From: Immersiella caudata
Lineage: Eukaryota > Ascomycota > Sordariomycetes > Sordariales > Lasiosphaeriaceae
Length of the DNA stretch: 64,000 nt
NCBI GenBank assembly: GCA_030512335.1
Contig: JAULSU010000001.1
Coordinates: 3,224,001 to 3,288,000, forward strand
Reading direction: 5' to 3'
Position numbers and translations under genes: made by a program. The notes under the pieces are model-generated. The model had not been told where the DNA came from, did not search any database, and worked only from the letters and a program-made list of their open reading frames with translations. Position 1 is the stretch's first letter; each line of letters opens with the position of its first letter. Shown piece by piece: positions 1-11,300 of this stretch.

Positions 1-963
1 AGATTTAGTCAGATAAGCCAATCAGGTGGCAGAAGCACGGCGGTCCTCGACAGGTTTTTGAGCCAATGGGAAGTGCAGGTCGCCCTCTCTTCCGCCGCCA
101 ACGGCCCCACTTCTGCATCGTCCACGCTACTGCAATGCAGGCATGGGGTGCTGCCATCCCAACCATTCCCCCCTTCGTGCCGAACGCTGCCCAACCAGCC
201 CTCGAGTTTTCATCGCTTGCCGCCGACCTGCCCTTGTGTTCGTTCTCACTGGCTCTGTCGGAGTGGCACGCAGCTTCACACGCAGACACACTGCTATAAT
301 TGTATTCTGTTCAGGCCTGAGAGGCCGAAAAGAGCCACTATGGCAGGTTCTGAGCAGCCATGGCTGCATCCCTCCTCGCAACGCCCCCCAGAAGTCTCGC
401 AGAATGGCGTGGCCCTGCCCGCCCAATATCACACATATTGCCCCACGGGTGCCCTCTCTCGCCACTGACAAGGGCCTGTTCTGATTCTGTCTCGCTCCGA
501 CCGACATTCACCTGGCAGCGCACGCAGTACAGATTGATCGCACTACGGCAGACAGTGGGCTGGATCACACTGTCCTGGAAGCTGCAGCGTCACCTTCTCC
601 AGCGCTTGCGCATGTCTCTCGCGCTCCACCCTGCCGGCCCGCGCTCGCTGCTGTAACATCGAATTCTCCAGGCCCTACCATACATAACCTGCTGTAGCCG
701 CCCGTCCTGTTCCACAGATTCCATTTCTTTCGTTTCGGCATCTGCTTCTGGCAAAGCGGGTCGATGAAACGGGCCTCACTGCTCGCCCTGTCTTGCATAT
801 CTACGTCCACTCCGTCTCAGGGGCGCTCGTCTACCGTCTAGCGCGGCAATTGCAAGGCTGATCTGGTCGGCTACCGCACCAGCGAACACACAAAAGGAGG
901 CGGCAGAGCTGAGAGAGGACTCTCATAACCCCCCCTTCGGTCCGAGACAAGGGCCAAGATGGT
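1..963. other. Upstream region, no gene recognised
   Basis: About 960 bp before the SAM/PH gene. Several overlapping open frames cross it on both strands, but none shows a recognisable domain and none dominates, so they look like chance frames in GC-rich DNA. The stretch is probably promoter and 5' untranslated region of the gene at 964. Confidence 0.5.
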
Positions 964-3694
964 ATGCCCGCCCACTCCCAAGCCATTACGCCCGCCTGTG
1001 TCGAACCCGCGCTCACCATGATTCAGGAGCAAGCACGCTGGGGCACACCGCGGCCGCTGCCGCAGAGGGAGATGCGTGAGAAGCCAGGGGCGAGGGCATC
1101 TCTGTTCTCAAACCGCACTATCGAGCACAGGCCAAAGTCGGTCCACACCGAGTTCATGGGGACAGACTGGGAGATGGAGGAGTCGGAGATCGAGATTGAG
1201 TCCGTGATCGAGTCGGACGCTTATAGCGATATCGAGGATGACGTTGAGTGCGGTCTGGAGGACGGCGAGAACTCCCCTCGCATCAGTGTTGGCTCGGTGA
1301 GACTTCTCGAATTCCTAGTCGCTATCGCCGCTCGGGGTACTAACGGCCATGTAGTCCGGGCAACCAAGTTTTACGACTCTCTCATCTTATGATGAGGTTC
1401 AAACACCAAGATCAGTAATATTCAGGGGCGCGCATTATCCGTTCGACAATGAGCCAAAACCAGTCGAGGGACCTCGGGGGCCGCACCTGTTCCACAACTC
1501 GATTACGTCGGCACAGTCAATAGAGCTCCAGCATGCGCTCTCGCTCTCACCAGTCACACCCAAGGACCCACGGCAAATGGATGCGCAACTGCAGGACTTT
1601 CACCGCACGCCCCTTCCACGAAGGCGCACTTCTGGTCCGTTTCAGTTCTCAGACGCAGAGCTCGAGACGTCAAATCTGCCAGAGTGGACTCCGGAAATGA
1701 TCGCTCAGTGGATGCTAAACGCTGGCGTTGAGCTTCCCGCCTGCGAGCGTTTCTTGGAGAACGACATCAACGGCGCCATCCTTATCACGTTGAAGTTCCA
1801 GGACCTGAAGGAGCTCGGTATCTCGTCTTTTGGGGTGAGGACAAGGATTTGGGAGGAGATCCACGTCATGAGAGATCTCCAACAACCAGGCCCGCAGCCC
1901 GAGACGCCCATTGAGGACGAGCCGGACCGCCAGGTGAGGCGCGAATTGCACAGACAAAACAGCAGTGCGGACAAGCCAAAGCGCAAGCCTAGCAAGCCGC
2001 GTGCGAAGTTCAACGATGTGATTTCTCCGCTCGAATCGGTTTCAATCGTAGGCATTGAGCAGATGATGCCCAAGCCTCACCACTGCAAGAAGGGCGAGAA
2101 CTGCCAAAAGTGGAAGCGCAACCAGCGGATGATCGAGGCGTTCAAGAGAGATCATCCGTTCATCAACGTGGAGGCCGGCGGTGTCATTATGGTCGCCGGA
2201 AACCCAGGAAACCCGGCCACAGCGCCAGCCATCGACCCCAACATGCATGACGATTACTTCCGCCCTTCTTCCGACGCAATTCCTTCGTTCGTGGCATCCT
2301 CGGACGTCATGGGACCTGGTGGCCTTCCACCAGCCCAGTATCTCCAGGAGGCGATGCTCCAAGCTGTCCAGCAGAGGGATCCTCAGGACAATGTCCGGAA
2401 CTTCCTCAACTTCCAGAGTCAACTCACCCAAGGAGCCGAGATACCTCTCACTCCGCCATTCGAGATCCTCCCTCGGGATGTCCAACAAAGGGCTGCCAGT
2501 GCTGGGCCTGGTACAGGGCTGCGGGGGCTTCCCAAGCTCTCGATCCCTTCCCAGGCGCCAAGCCCGCTGTCTGGTGCTCGCCAGCCAGCTTCTGCTCATC
2601 CAGGTAACTCGGTTCCCCTTTCGGCACACCCCCTGGCCGCTCGCCCGCTTTCGCAGACGATTCCTTCGTTCCGTGAGATGAGCCCTACGACCTCCGAAGA
2701 GGGCACTCCAACTGCCCCTTACCGCTTCGGAACCCCGGCTTCCATGATGGACGTGCCCGCCACGGTCACGGAGCTTCCTCCGCTCTCCCGTGAAATCACA
2801 CAGTCGGTACCGCCTGACATGAACTTCCGACAGCAAGTCCACGTTCCAGCTCGTTCCCTCTCTCGAGCAACCACCCGCCGCCCCTCATTCCCCGTGCTTC
2901 CTGCGCTGGACGAGAACAGGATTGTTACGCCCATGACGCTGAAGCCATCGCGAACTTTCCCCATGGCGAGGAGCACCAGCGTGAGGCAGACAGGCACACC
3001 GGTGCAAAAGGCGCCTCCTCGTGTCCACTACCCCTGGACCAGCGCCGAGCACCCCACTATGGAGCGTGCGATTCCCCCAATGACGGCCGTCGACATTGGT
3101 GGTCGTCTGTCGCCAGTGAGGACCGGGCCTATGGAAGACATGACAGGTGGCGACCAGATTTCCTACCAGGGACTCATGAAGAAGCGCAAAACCAAAATGC
3201 TCCGGCACGAGTGGCACGAGCACTTCTTCACTCTGCGCGGCACCCGTCTCGCTATGCACAAGGATGCCGAGACGGCAAACAACAAGACGCTGGAGTACAT
3301 TGACATCGATGACTATGCCATTGCCTGCAGCAGCATGGCCAACTCCAAGCTGAACTCGGCCTTCAAGGCCATGCACATCCGCCGCGGCAGCGACGACAAG
3401 GCTGCCAAGGGCGATGTCGCTGCCTTCAGCTTCCAGCTCATTCCCCAGGATGCCAAGGGCGGCGGCACGAAGCTGAAGAAGCGGGAGAGTACCCTCGGTA
3501 GCTTGCTCGGTGGCTCAAGCGCATCCAGCGTCTCGACCATCGATGGTGCTATGAACGGCACGGGCAAGACTCACCACTTTGCCGTCAAGAACAGAGATGA
3601 CCGCATTGATTGGATGCGCGAGCTCATGTTGGCCAAGGCCCTCAAACAGAAGGGCGAGGGCTTCGAGGTCAGCGTGAACGGCAACATGATCTAG
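964..3694 (+). CDS. SAM and PH domain protein
   Basis: Two exons, 964-1296 and 1355-3694, joined by a 58-nt phase-0 intron (GTGAGA...TAG) give about 890 residues. A SAM domain lies near residues 222-285 (WTPEMIAQWMLNAG at its start). A long Pro/Ser-rich, probably disordered middle follows. A C-terminal PH domain (about 711-880) carries an internal Ser/Gly-rich insertion. The SAM-then-PH order recalls yeast Boi1/Boi2 polarity scaffolds, which bind Cdc42 and membrane lipids, but I see no N-terminal SH3 domain. Role at the cortex is therefore inference. The start is uncertain: an ATG at 959 is followed directly by GTATGC, and an intron from 962 to 1026 would also restore the frame; a Met at 1156 is a third option. 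The acidic stretch after it (many E and D) is plainly in the exon. Confidence 0.8.
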
Positions 3695-4388
3695 CCCCTC
3701 TCCTGAACAGACACACTACTGCATTCCCTTCCCCTTTATACAATACCATTCTCACAGCTTCGATGATATCCGACTTTCTCAACTCCATGATACCTTTTTT
3801 TCCTCTCACTGAATGCATTGGGCGAAGGCGCGTTCTTGGCTTAATGTTTACCGGCGTTTTTTTACTCCTTCAAACCGTCTCTGTGGGGTGAAGGATATGT
3901 TGTTCCGAGGATATGAAGTCCAAGAGAGATACCTGATTATGTTAGCTTAGTGTTTATGATTGATGCTGGATGGGTATTTCTCTGTTATCTTGGGGGGCTA
4001 GAAAGAGCGTTAACATATGGCAACATATAACACGATACGTTCTTTTCTTCGTTTTCACTTGTGGTTGCCAGTTGGGGCGGTGAACGGCGAATGGTTGGTG
4101 GCTGGTGGCTGGAAAGGGGGAGACGGGGGATGAGAATGAAGGTTGCTGAAGCTAGCTAGTATAATGAGATTGACAAAAAGTAGTCACATTGAATTATCAG
4201 GGTCATGATAAACTGCGCAGGTGCTTCTGTGATTTGAGTTGTATTGAGTGTCTCATGCCGGTCATGCTTAGGGGTTGGACATTGCCTCATGGGCAGAGAC
4301 GAGTTCTACAAGCCCTCCTGTTCCACCAAACCCCATCCCATATTCTTCATCCGCCAGTCATGACTTTCATCAACTCCTCAACTCATCA

Positions 4389-4459
4389 GCGCCAGTGGTT
4401 TAATGGTAAAATCTATCGTTGCCATCGATGGGCCTGGCGGTCGATTCGCGGCTGGCGCA
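4389..4459 (+). tRNA. tRNA-Gly(GCC)-like gene, probably degenerate
   Basis: The 71-nt length, the 7-bp acceptor stem (GCGCCAG with CTGGCGC, then discriminator A), the D-arm and A box (TGGTTTAATGG), and an anticodon arm with loop TTGCCAT (anticodon GCC at 4421-4423) all fit tRNA-Gly. The T-arm is damaged: the loop reads GTCGATT instead of TTCGATT, and the second stem pair is G-G. The B box is therefore poor. A run of four T lies 32 nt downstream. It may be a pseudogene or a poorly transcribed copy. Confidence 0.6.
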
Positions 4460-5040
4460 TGCCTCCCTTGGAGATGAGTAAGAAGTGTTCTTTTGCAGCA
4501 AGATACTGGACACGTATTGTGTGTATCTCACTCTGCCTTTTGGCACCTTGTTACATGGTCCAGCGGCTGAGACAGAGGTCCCGTTGGCCTGCTACGCCCG
4601 TCCACTTGTATAAGCTGTGTCTGCATCTTGTGTCGGTCTTCGTGTTGGCAAACTTGATGGGTTGAAGTGAAGCTAAACGCCGAATGTGCATTGTCGTTTT
4701 TAGGTACATTATGGTTGTTGAATGTAGACCGAGTGATTATTGTAAAGGTGAGGTAAGGTTATGTATTTCCATGCCTGCTTGTAAGACGGCGTGTTAGAAA
4801 ACAAAGTCAGTAATAATATATGCTCATATCATCAGAGACTACTGCAATGTGTCTTATAGGAGAGCGACATGAGAAGACGGGTGTGGCGTAGAAGTTACAG
4901 ATATGATGTTTCCAACTTTAGGCGCAAATGTTGAGAACTTCCATAGCGGTGCGAAGCCAGCACTATGCAAACCATCGGAGACCGGAATGCATCACCAATA
5001 ATGTTGAAATCAAAACTGAAACCTTTTAGGCCCCTTGCTT

Positions 5041-5075
5041 AAAAAAAATAAAAAAATAAAAAAATAAAAAAAAAG
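5041..5075. repeat. A-rich low-complexity tract
   Basis: Blocks of seven to nine A separated by single T, repeated four times. A simple-sequence tract in noncoding DNA. Confidence 0.85.
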
Positions 5076-5646
5076 GAGTCTGAAGAGGATACTTATGGAA
5101 GAGCGGAAGTTCAGTTGCTATCCAGAGCTTACTCTAGGTACTGCTGTGTTGAAAACCGGGAATGAATTCCAAACTTGGACTCAACGAATTTGACATGCTT
5201 CAAGACAAAGAAGAGGCAAATTCAAGCTGGTTAGTGAGCTCTCCCCGGCCCGAGAATCTGGAATGACCTTAGATTTAAGGCCAGGATACATGACCACGCC
5301 GAAGCTCATCTGTCAACCGAGCCTGGAAAATTGGTGTTTCTCGAAATTCTTCCCGAGAAAGGTAGGCACCAAAATAGTTGTCAAACAAAGATCCGTCATT
5401 CACCCGTGATTATTGTAACCGGTTATAATACTCCAAGATAGAGTTCGTACATAACTTCCCGACCGCCCGCATAATGCTGTAACTCACTCTTCTATTGTAT
5501 CTGCCATATGAATACATGGTGTATTTGTACAGGTATGAGGTGGCAACCCGCTCGCTCAACGGGATACATGCAGAAGATATCTCTAACCGCCTCCCTCCTA
5601 CTATCATACATCATCCCAACCCCTATCTAGGACCAGTGATATGCGC

Positions 5647-6577
5647 TTATGTCTTGAGAACTCTGGCTTCCTCGGCAACCAGCTCCCAGTTAACAAAGTC
5701 CCACCACTTTTCAGCGTACTGCAGCTTCCCAGCGATGCCGTAATCGGGCAGGTAGACGTGCTCCCATGTGTTGATGCAGAGTACGGGCACGACGTCGATT
5801 CCTCCTGGCGCGAGCTTCATGCGATTGTCCGCTGGCTCCTTGCCCCCGGAGCCGTATGCGGCGTTCTCAAGGTACTTGCGCCCCGTATCGATACCCCTCT
5901 CGGTCGAGCCAACGGAGGTATTGAGGTCGACGTCCTGGCGGCGCCAGTGAGCGCCCGCGTATGGGGATCCGGCGAGGTACGTAGTGAGCACCTTGTAGGA
6001 TAGAAAACCGCCATTCTTCTGGTGCTTGACAAGCCAGACAAAGCCAGGACCGAACATTGCTGCAGCAGTGTAGACCATTTGTTGGCGAAGCGTCTCGATG
6101 GAGCCGAACGAAGTCTCGAGGTCGGTCCTTAGCGAGTTGGGAATCTTGACGGTGCTGTTTGCCAAGTGCTTGAAGAAAAAGTGATTGTTGTGCGCCATGC
6201 TGGCATGGTTGAAAATTGCGGCAGACTCGGGATCACGAGCGGTGCCAAGGAGTACCGTCTTGAGGTCCTTGCCTTCCCACTTGTTCTTCTGACCTGGCTC
6301 GGCTGCGGTCAGAGTTACAAAGGTTAGTCATGTGCTCTGGTTTCCTACTGGCGTGCGTGAGAGTATACACACCAGTCGTGAGCCGATTGAGCTTGTTCAG
6401 AATGAAGGACTGGTATTGGGTCCAGGCCTGGTCGAAGCCAAACCTGGTGAGAAGCTGGGGCGACTTGTCGTCTTCTTTCCAGACGTACTGAAGCTCGGGG
6501 ATCGTGTGGTAGGATCGCGACGGCCTGACGAGGCACAGGCGCGGCGCTCGCGGTATTATTAACCTTGGTCGCAGCAT
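5647..6577 (-). CDS. RSM26: Mitochondrial small-subunit ribosomal protein mS42 (Fe/Mn-SOD fold)
   Basis: Exons 6577-6373 and 6302-5647 (70-nt intron with branch motif CTAAC) give 286 residues. The N-terminus (MLRPRLIIPRAPRLCLVRP) is basic and fits a mitochondrial targeting peptide. The body has the iron/manganese superoxide dismutase fold: an N-terminal helical part, a histidine-rich segment (FNHASMAHNNHFFFKHL) and a C-terminal INTWEHVYL motif. Catalytic enzymes have Asp where this has Asn before TWEH, so one metal ligand is missing. This is known for the SOD-derived mitoribosomal proteins Rsm26 (mS42) and Mrp1 (mS43). I favour mS42, but mS43 is possible. A GTC/GAC triplet repeat begins about 20 bp upstream of the ATG. 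Confidence 0.8.
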
Positions 6578-6598
6578 GTTGTGGTCTGGTCACTCGGG

Positions 6599-6648
<50 letters not shown>

Positions 6649-7238
6649 GGGAAGGTGGGTGGACTCGGCTGTCAGGACGCGACCTCAACTTTTTTCAGGA
6701 AGCTCCGATTGCTGTGGCCTAACAATCGAGGCAGCTATGCAGAGGAGACCCGACAGCTGACAAGCTCTACCCCTAACCCTCTCGTCTATTTCCCAATGTC
6801 AGACAAGACATGTGCTTACAGAGCTTCAAGAGGGAGCTAAAGCAGCTCAGATATAGACCAGATGAATCCGATTGTGGATTGAAATTGAAATGCAGTTGGG
6901 TTGTTTGCTGGATGTCTTGAGGCTTCTTGGGCTTCTCGGTGGCCGAGCCTCCGAAAAGAGAACACTTCCTCCGGTTTTTATTGGGACCCTAGCTTTTCAC
7001 CTTTCACCTTTCGCATTTCACCGGGGTTTTCTGCTCGAGTCTTTGACATCCAAATTAATTGTTTCGAGTTTTTATGGCCTCCATATGGTAATTAAACGCT
7101 ATCTGGAACAGCTCATGATCTTCATCCATCGACAGAAAATGCTCAGTGAACGCCGAGAAATGCAGAAGCGAGAAAGCGGACCTCCCCAATGCTTGAATGC
7201 AGCAACCACAATTTAGATTATTACATCCCATCACTCCC
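6578..7238. other. Intergenic between two minus-strand genes
   Basis: Promoter side of the mS42 gene and 3' side of the next gene. Apart from the triplet repeat at 6599-6648 I see no gene or RNA. Confidence 0.5.
6599..6648. repeat. GTC/GAC trinucleotide microsatellite
   Basis: About 16 uninterrupted CGT units starting 22 bp upstream of the mS42 start codon. On the gene strand it is a GAC/CGA repeat in the presumed 5' untranslated region or core promoter. Confidence 0.95.
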
Positions 7239-8468
7239 TCAGATATCATCTTCTACCATTCCTAACACATCCAGCTCCGTTTTAACCATTCTCTCGAATT
7301 CTTCGCGATCGATTCCTGCCGAGCGCGACAACAGGAATAGGCTTCGGATGCTTCGTGAGACGTGTTGCTTGATCCCGAATTCGCTTTGGTCTTGCTTCTC
7401 GGCGCTCTCCTCAAGTCTCGCGATGTTTATCGAGCCGTTGGAACTCGCGCTAGATTCTGGTCTTGGATGGATCAGAGGCGCCGCCCTTCCCTCGCTGGTC
7501 TGGGCCGACGGGGATTTGGGATGATCCGCGAGAGTCCAGGCGCCACTGGTCTCATTGACGTCCGTCCCCTCCATGGTCTCGAGCGACTGTGCGGGTCTGG
7601 CGAGCCCCAGAGGCGGAGGAGCTTGGACGTGCTCCGGCATCTCCTCGTCAGGATCGTGAGGGTCCATGGCAGGCTGGACCGAGTCGTATTGCGCGTAATA
7701 GGCATCCTCTGCCTCCGGGTTGCGGTAGGCGACAGGCTGCTGGTTTTGCGTCATTGACCGTGGTGCAGGTGATTGTTTGGCTGCTGGTGTCCGAGACGGT
7801 GTCGCATCGTAGCGGCCCCAGTAGTCGTCGTCGTCGTCATCTTCGTCCACGATGCCCGGGCTTGGTGCCCTGTATGCGCCGTTTGCGCCGTTCACCGCGA
7901 GGGCGGCTGTGCGACTTGGTTGTCTTGACGGAGGGGCAGATAGACTCCTGAACGACTTCTCGGCTTCGCTAAGATTATCGAACCCGCCGAAGGAAGCAAG
8001 AGGTGAAGGGTCGCTAGCAACTCCCACCTCACCAACCCGCCAGCCGTCACCACCGCCTTCTTTATCGCCAATGCAATACACCAACCGAATAAACAGATCA
8101 AATTCTCCCAACACGATCAACGTTTGCAGAGTTTCAGCATCCAACCTCCGGTACTTGATCTGGACGTCGTAGTCCCAGTCGACCTCGATCTCACCCGACG
8201 CTGGATGAGGCTCGAGAGACCCACCCTGAGCAATCTCTGTCAGCTTCGGCACTTTGGATGTGTCGTATGTCAGAAGTCGGATCCATGGCTCTTGGCTGGC
8301 GTCAGACAAGAGCTGGACGCGCTGTCTGAGGATTGGGGACAGCAGAGGCAAAACAGTTGATGCTGGCTTGGCCGAGACAGCGGCTCCAGGCAGACAAGAG
8401 AGGACGGGTATGGCGATGGCTCTGACGTCGGGAGGGCTGATAGTCGTGGTATCCATTGTGACGGCCAT
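7239..8468 (-). CDS. Conserved-looking fungal protein of unknown function
   Basis: One uninterrupted 409-codon frame. I do not recognise the family. The first 160 residues look folded and lack low complexity (for example VDWDYDVQIKYRRLDAETLQ). The middle is Pro/Ser/Asp-rich, with a run of seven acidic residues before YWGRYD, and is probably disordered. The last 60 residues (ARLEESAEKQDQSEFGIKQH onward) look helical and may be a conserved C-terminal module. There is no signal peptide or membrane segment. A second Met at codon 5 could be the start. Codon use resembles the neighbours, so a real gene is likely. Confidence 0.7.
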   Translation of the reverse strand: MAVTMDTTTISPPDVRAIAIPVLSCLPGAAVSAKPASTVLPLLSPILRQRVQLLSDASQEPWIRLLTYDTSKVPKLTEIAQGGSLEPHPASGEIEVDWDYDVQIKYRRLDAETLQTLIVLGEFDLFIRLVYCIGDKEGGGDGWRVGEVGVASDPSPLASFGGFDNLSEAEKSFRSLSAPPSRQPSRTAALAVNGANGAYRAPSPGIVDEDDDDDDYWGRYDATPSRTPAAKQSPAPRSMTQNQQPVAYRNPEAEDAYYAQYDSVQPAMDPHDPDEEMPEHVQAPPPLGLARPAQSLETMEGTDVNETSGAWTLADHPKSPSAQTSEGRAAPLIHPRPESSASSNGSINIARLEESAEKQDQSEFGIKQHVSRSIRSLFLLSRSAGIDREEFERMVKTELDVLGMVEDDI

Positions 8469-9879
8469 GGTGATGGAAGAACAGGGCAGTTACTGATGCG
8501 ATTTGGCGATGTTTTCCTGTCGCTGGTGAAAACCCCAAACACGAGAGAGGAAGCGCCTTCCTGATATGAAGTAGTCCCAGGAGTATCAAGGCGAAACAAA
8601 TCACATGTCGGCCTCGTCACGGCTGAGTCAAGCGGTGCCTCGAGCGACGGCGACGGGGCTGAGCAATGAGCAAGCGTTTGGGACGAGGCAAGACAGAAAC
8701 GGAATGCGTGCAGTAGGATAAACAGAGTCCTAGCATTTACATGCAGAAAGAAATGTTAAAAGGGCAGATGGGCCACGAGGCGAAAGGTTGCTGTCTGGAC
8801 CAGAGGACCCCACTTGTCTCGAGGCGGCGGCCTGGGAGCTGTGGGATGACCTCAAACGGCCAGGTGCTCTGTGCTGGACGCCCTCTCACTGGCTGCTGTT
8901 GACTGCCGCAGTTTCGGGGGCCGTTCAGCCAGACAAAAGTGGAGCCCACTGGTTAGCGCAGCATTCCGTGCCTTTCGGCCGGACGGAACCAATTAGCGTC
9001 ATTGTCCAGGGGCGAGCCCCGCCATTTGGTCGACCTCAGACGGGCGAAAGGCCAAGTCGGAAGTCGTCGGTGTGACTTCCACCGATGCCAGTCATTTTGC
9101 TTGATTTCCTCATCTCCGCCGGTGAGGCCTGCGTTTCAGTCAGCTGCCGGCCCGTGATCACGGGAACAGGCGCCACCCCAGACCCTTCTGAAGGCAGCGC
9201 GCTGGCTCGTGACAACCCACTGGGTCTAACCAGCTTGGGCGGTCCGGGGGGCCCTCTGAATAAAACCTACGCTTTCCCCCTTGGTTGAGCGCGAAGTCGC
9301 GAACACGCACGCGCCGTGACACACGCTCACACCTACCTCCTAGCTTTGCGTACGGTACCTTAATGCTCTGATGCATCGAGCTCTGAGTTCGCACCCAGCG
9401 CCGAGGAAACGTCGCCTTGTATGTCTAAGCTTGGCGTGTTCAATTGCGCTTAGACGGAATGTTCCGCCAACCCAGTGGGACCCCTGCATTATCGGCCAGC
9501 AGGTTGTCGTCACTGTCCGATCGCAAACGCGCCTGAAGAAAATGCGATAAGCCAATGCGCAACGCAACAAACATCGCTCAGATGCGGCTGCAAGCACACC
9601 TATCTTCCGACGACTCCTATTTCACGATCAACCTTGCGTGCATTCATTATCATCTGGCGCCATCTCAATTGCGCATCCGTGCCGAACAAGAACGGTTGAC
9701 CTAAGCTGTACATCTACCGTTTGTCCGATTTAACTTTTGCGCCAAAGCTATATCTGCAGGGCCTCATCAACGGCAATTGGAGACGGATCCTGGCAGACTA
9801 GCCAGAGCCGCGCAACTGCTCTGTCTAGCGTTGACGCCAATATCAAACATACACCTCGATCGCAAACATTGCAGAGTGA
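8469..9879. other. Intergenic, 1.4 kb, nothing recognised
   Basis: Lies between the divergent genes at 8468 (minus) and 9880 (plus). Short open frames on both strands carry no domain. It presumably holds both promoters. Confidence 0.5.
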
Positions 9880-10918
9880 ATGTCTAGCTCTCTCAAGGAT
9901 GAGGGCTCCCGTCTCCAGGTCGTAGCTGCCGGAGCTACGGCCGGCCTGATATCTCGGTGCGCCTCTTTCGTGTGCCGACAGAGACCGCGAGGTCTAGAAT
10001 CTAGAGCAGCCAGACTTACACACATCCCTTAGCTTCGTCATCGCGCCTCTCGACGTCGTCAAAATACGCCTTCAGCTACAGACACACTCCCTCTCCGACC
10101 CTGTCAGCCACAGGAACCTCTACGGCGGGCCCATCTACAAGGGAACTTTCCAGACCATCCGCCAGATCGCCCAGCAAGAGGGCATCACGGGTCTATGGAA
10201 GGGTAACATCCCCGCCGAGCTGCTCTACATCTGTTACAGCGCCGTGCAGTTCACCACCTATCGCCAGACCACGCTCCTGCTCCAGCGTATCGCTGGCGGC
10301 GAAAGCCGTCTCCCGCAGTCTGTCGAGTCCTTTGTCGCGGGAGGGAGCGCGGGCGCTCTCGCTACTGCCGCGACCTACCCGCTCGACCTTCTGCGCACGC
10401 GCTTCGCCGCACAAGGGAACGACCGTGTCTACAGCAGCCTCCCAAGGGCGCTGGCAACGATCCATCGGGATGAAGGGATTCGCGGCTTCTACCGTGGCTT
10501 AGGGCCCGGCTTGGCGCAGATTGTGCCCTTCATGGGCATGTTTTTCGCCGTGTACGAGACATTACGGGTACCACTCGGAAGCTTCAGTCTACCATTCAGC
10601 TCCGGGGACGCCGTGGCCGGCGTGTTGGCATCCGTGGTGGCCAAGACTGGCTCATTCCCCCTTGACCTGATACGAAAAAGGATACAGGTCCAAGGGCCTA
10701 CGCGGGGTCGCTATGTCCACAAGAATATCCCTGAGTATCGCGGCACCGTAGCCACGATGCGGGCAATTTTGCAAAAGGAGGGCTTTCGTGGCTTGTATCG
10801 CGGCCTGACGGTTAGTTTGTTCAAAGCGGCACCAGCTAGTGCGGTTACGATATGGACATACGAGCGAGCGTTGCGATTCTACATTGCGATGGGCGAGAAG
10901 CCGGAGCATGAGATTTAA
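9880..10918 (+). CDS. TPC1: Mitochondrial thiamine pyrophosphate carrier
   Basis: Exons 9880-9956 and 10033-10918 (76-nt intron) give 320 residues, close to the usual length. Three tandem carrier repeats are visible. Their signatures are APLDVVKIRL (first), YPLDLLRTRF (second) and FPLDLIRKRI (third), each followed by an EG...G[LF]W/YRG element such as EGITGLWKGN. The family exchanges thiamine pyrophosphate across the mitochondrial inner membrane. The N-terminal exon (MSSSLKDEGSRLQVVAAGAT) and the GNIPAELLYICY segment match TPC1 rather than other carriers. The frame is interrupted only by the intron, which splits the Arg codon before FVIAPLD. Confidence 0.9.
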
Positions 10919-11300
10919 AAGAGGCGTTGGGATGGGAAAATAACCTCTGGGAAAGTGTTAGACATAGATGGCAACAGATCACCTCGTATACCTAATAGAA
11001 CTCTTGTTTGGTGTTCAGCCTCGTCGCCACATCCATGCACACATCTGAGCCAGGTCGATTCGACTGCTTGGTCACCCCGTTTAGAAACAAAATAAAGCTT
11101 TTCCTCGGTGCCGTACCCCTTTTATGATACACCGAATACGCGCACGAGAGAGAGCTAGGTATACACGTTTCGCTCGGTGTCATCTGCACCCTTGCACCCC
11201 AGCGAAATGCTGCCAGCAGGACCACTTTTCGTCATCTAGAGAGTCTAACCCAGCCTTGAACCGCCGCATCCTCCCCAAATCAAGAGCATCAACGTCTCCT
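10919..11300. other. Convergent intergenic region
   Basis: 3' flanks of TPC1 (plus) and the MICOS gene (minus). No gene or RNA seen. Confidence 0.5.

Larger units (their letters stand above)
3695..5646. other. Intergenic, holds a degenerate tRNA and A-rich tract
   Basis: Nearly 2 kb between the SAM/PH gene and the mS42 gene. It contains the tRNA-Gly-like sequence at 4389-4459 and an A7T-type low-complexity tract at 5041-5075. The longest open frame here (4189-4665) runs over the tRNA and has no domain. The rest is AT-richer than the coding DNA and I see nothing else in it. Confidence 0.5.

Noticed and set aside
58..656. Several overlapping frames at the window start
   Set aside because: None is longer than about 140 codons and none has recognisable features.
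4189..4665. 158-codon plus-strand open frame
   Set aside because: It crosses the tRNA-Gly-like sequence, has no domain, and its composition is not that of the neighbouring genes.
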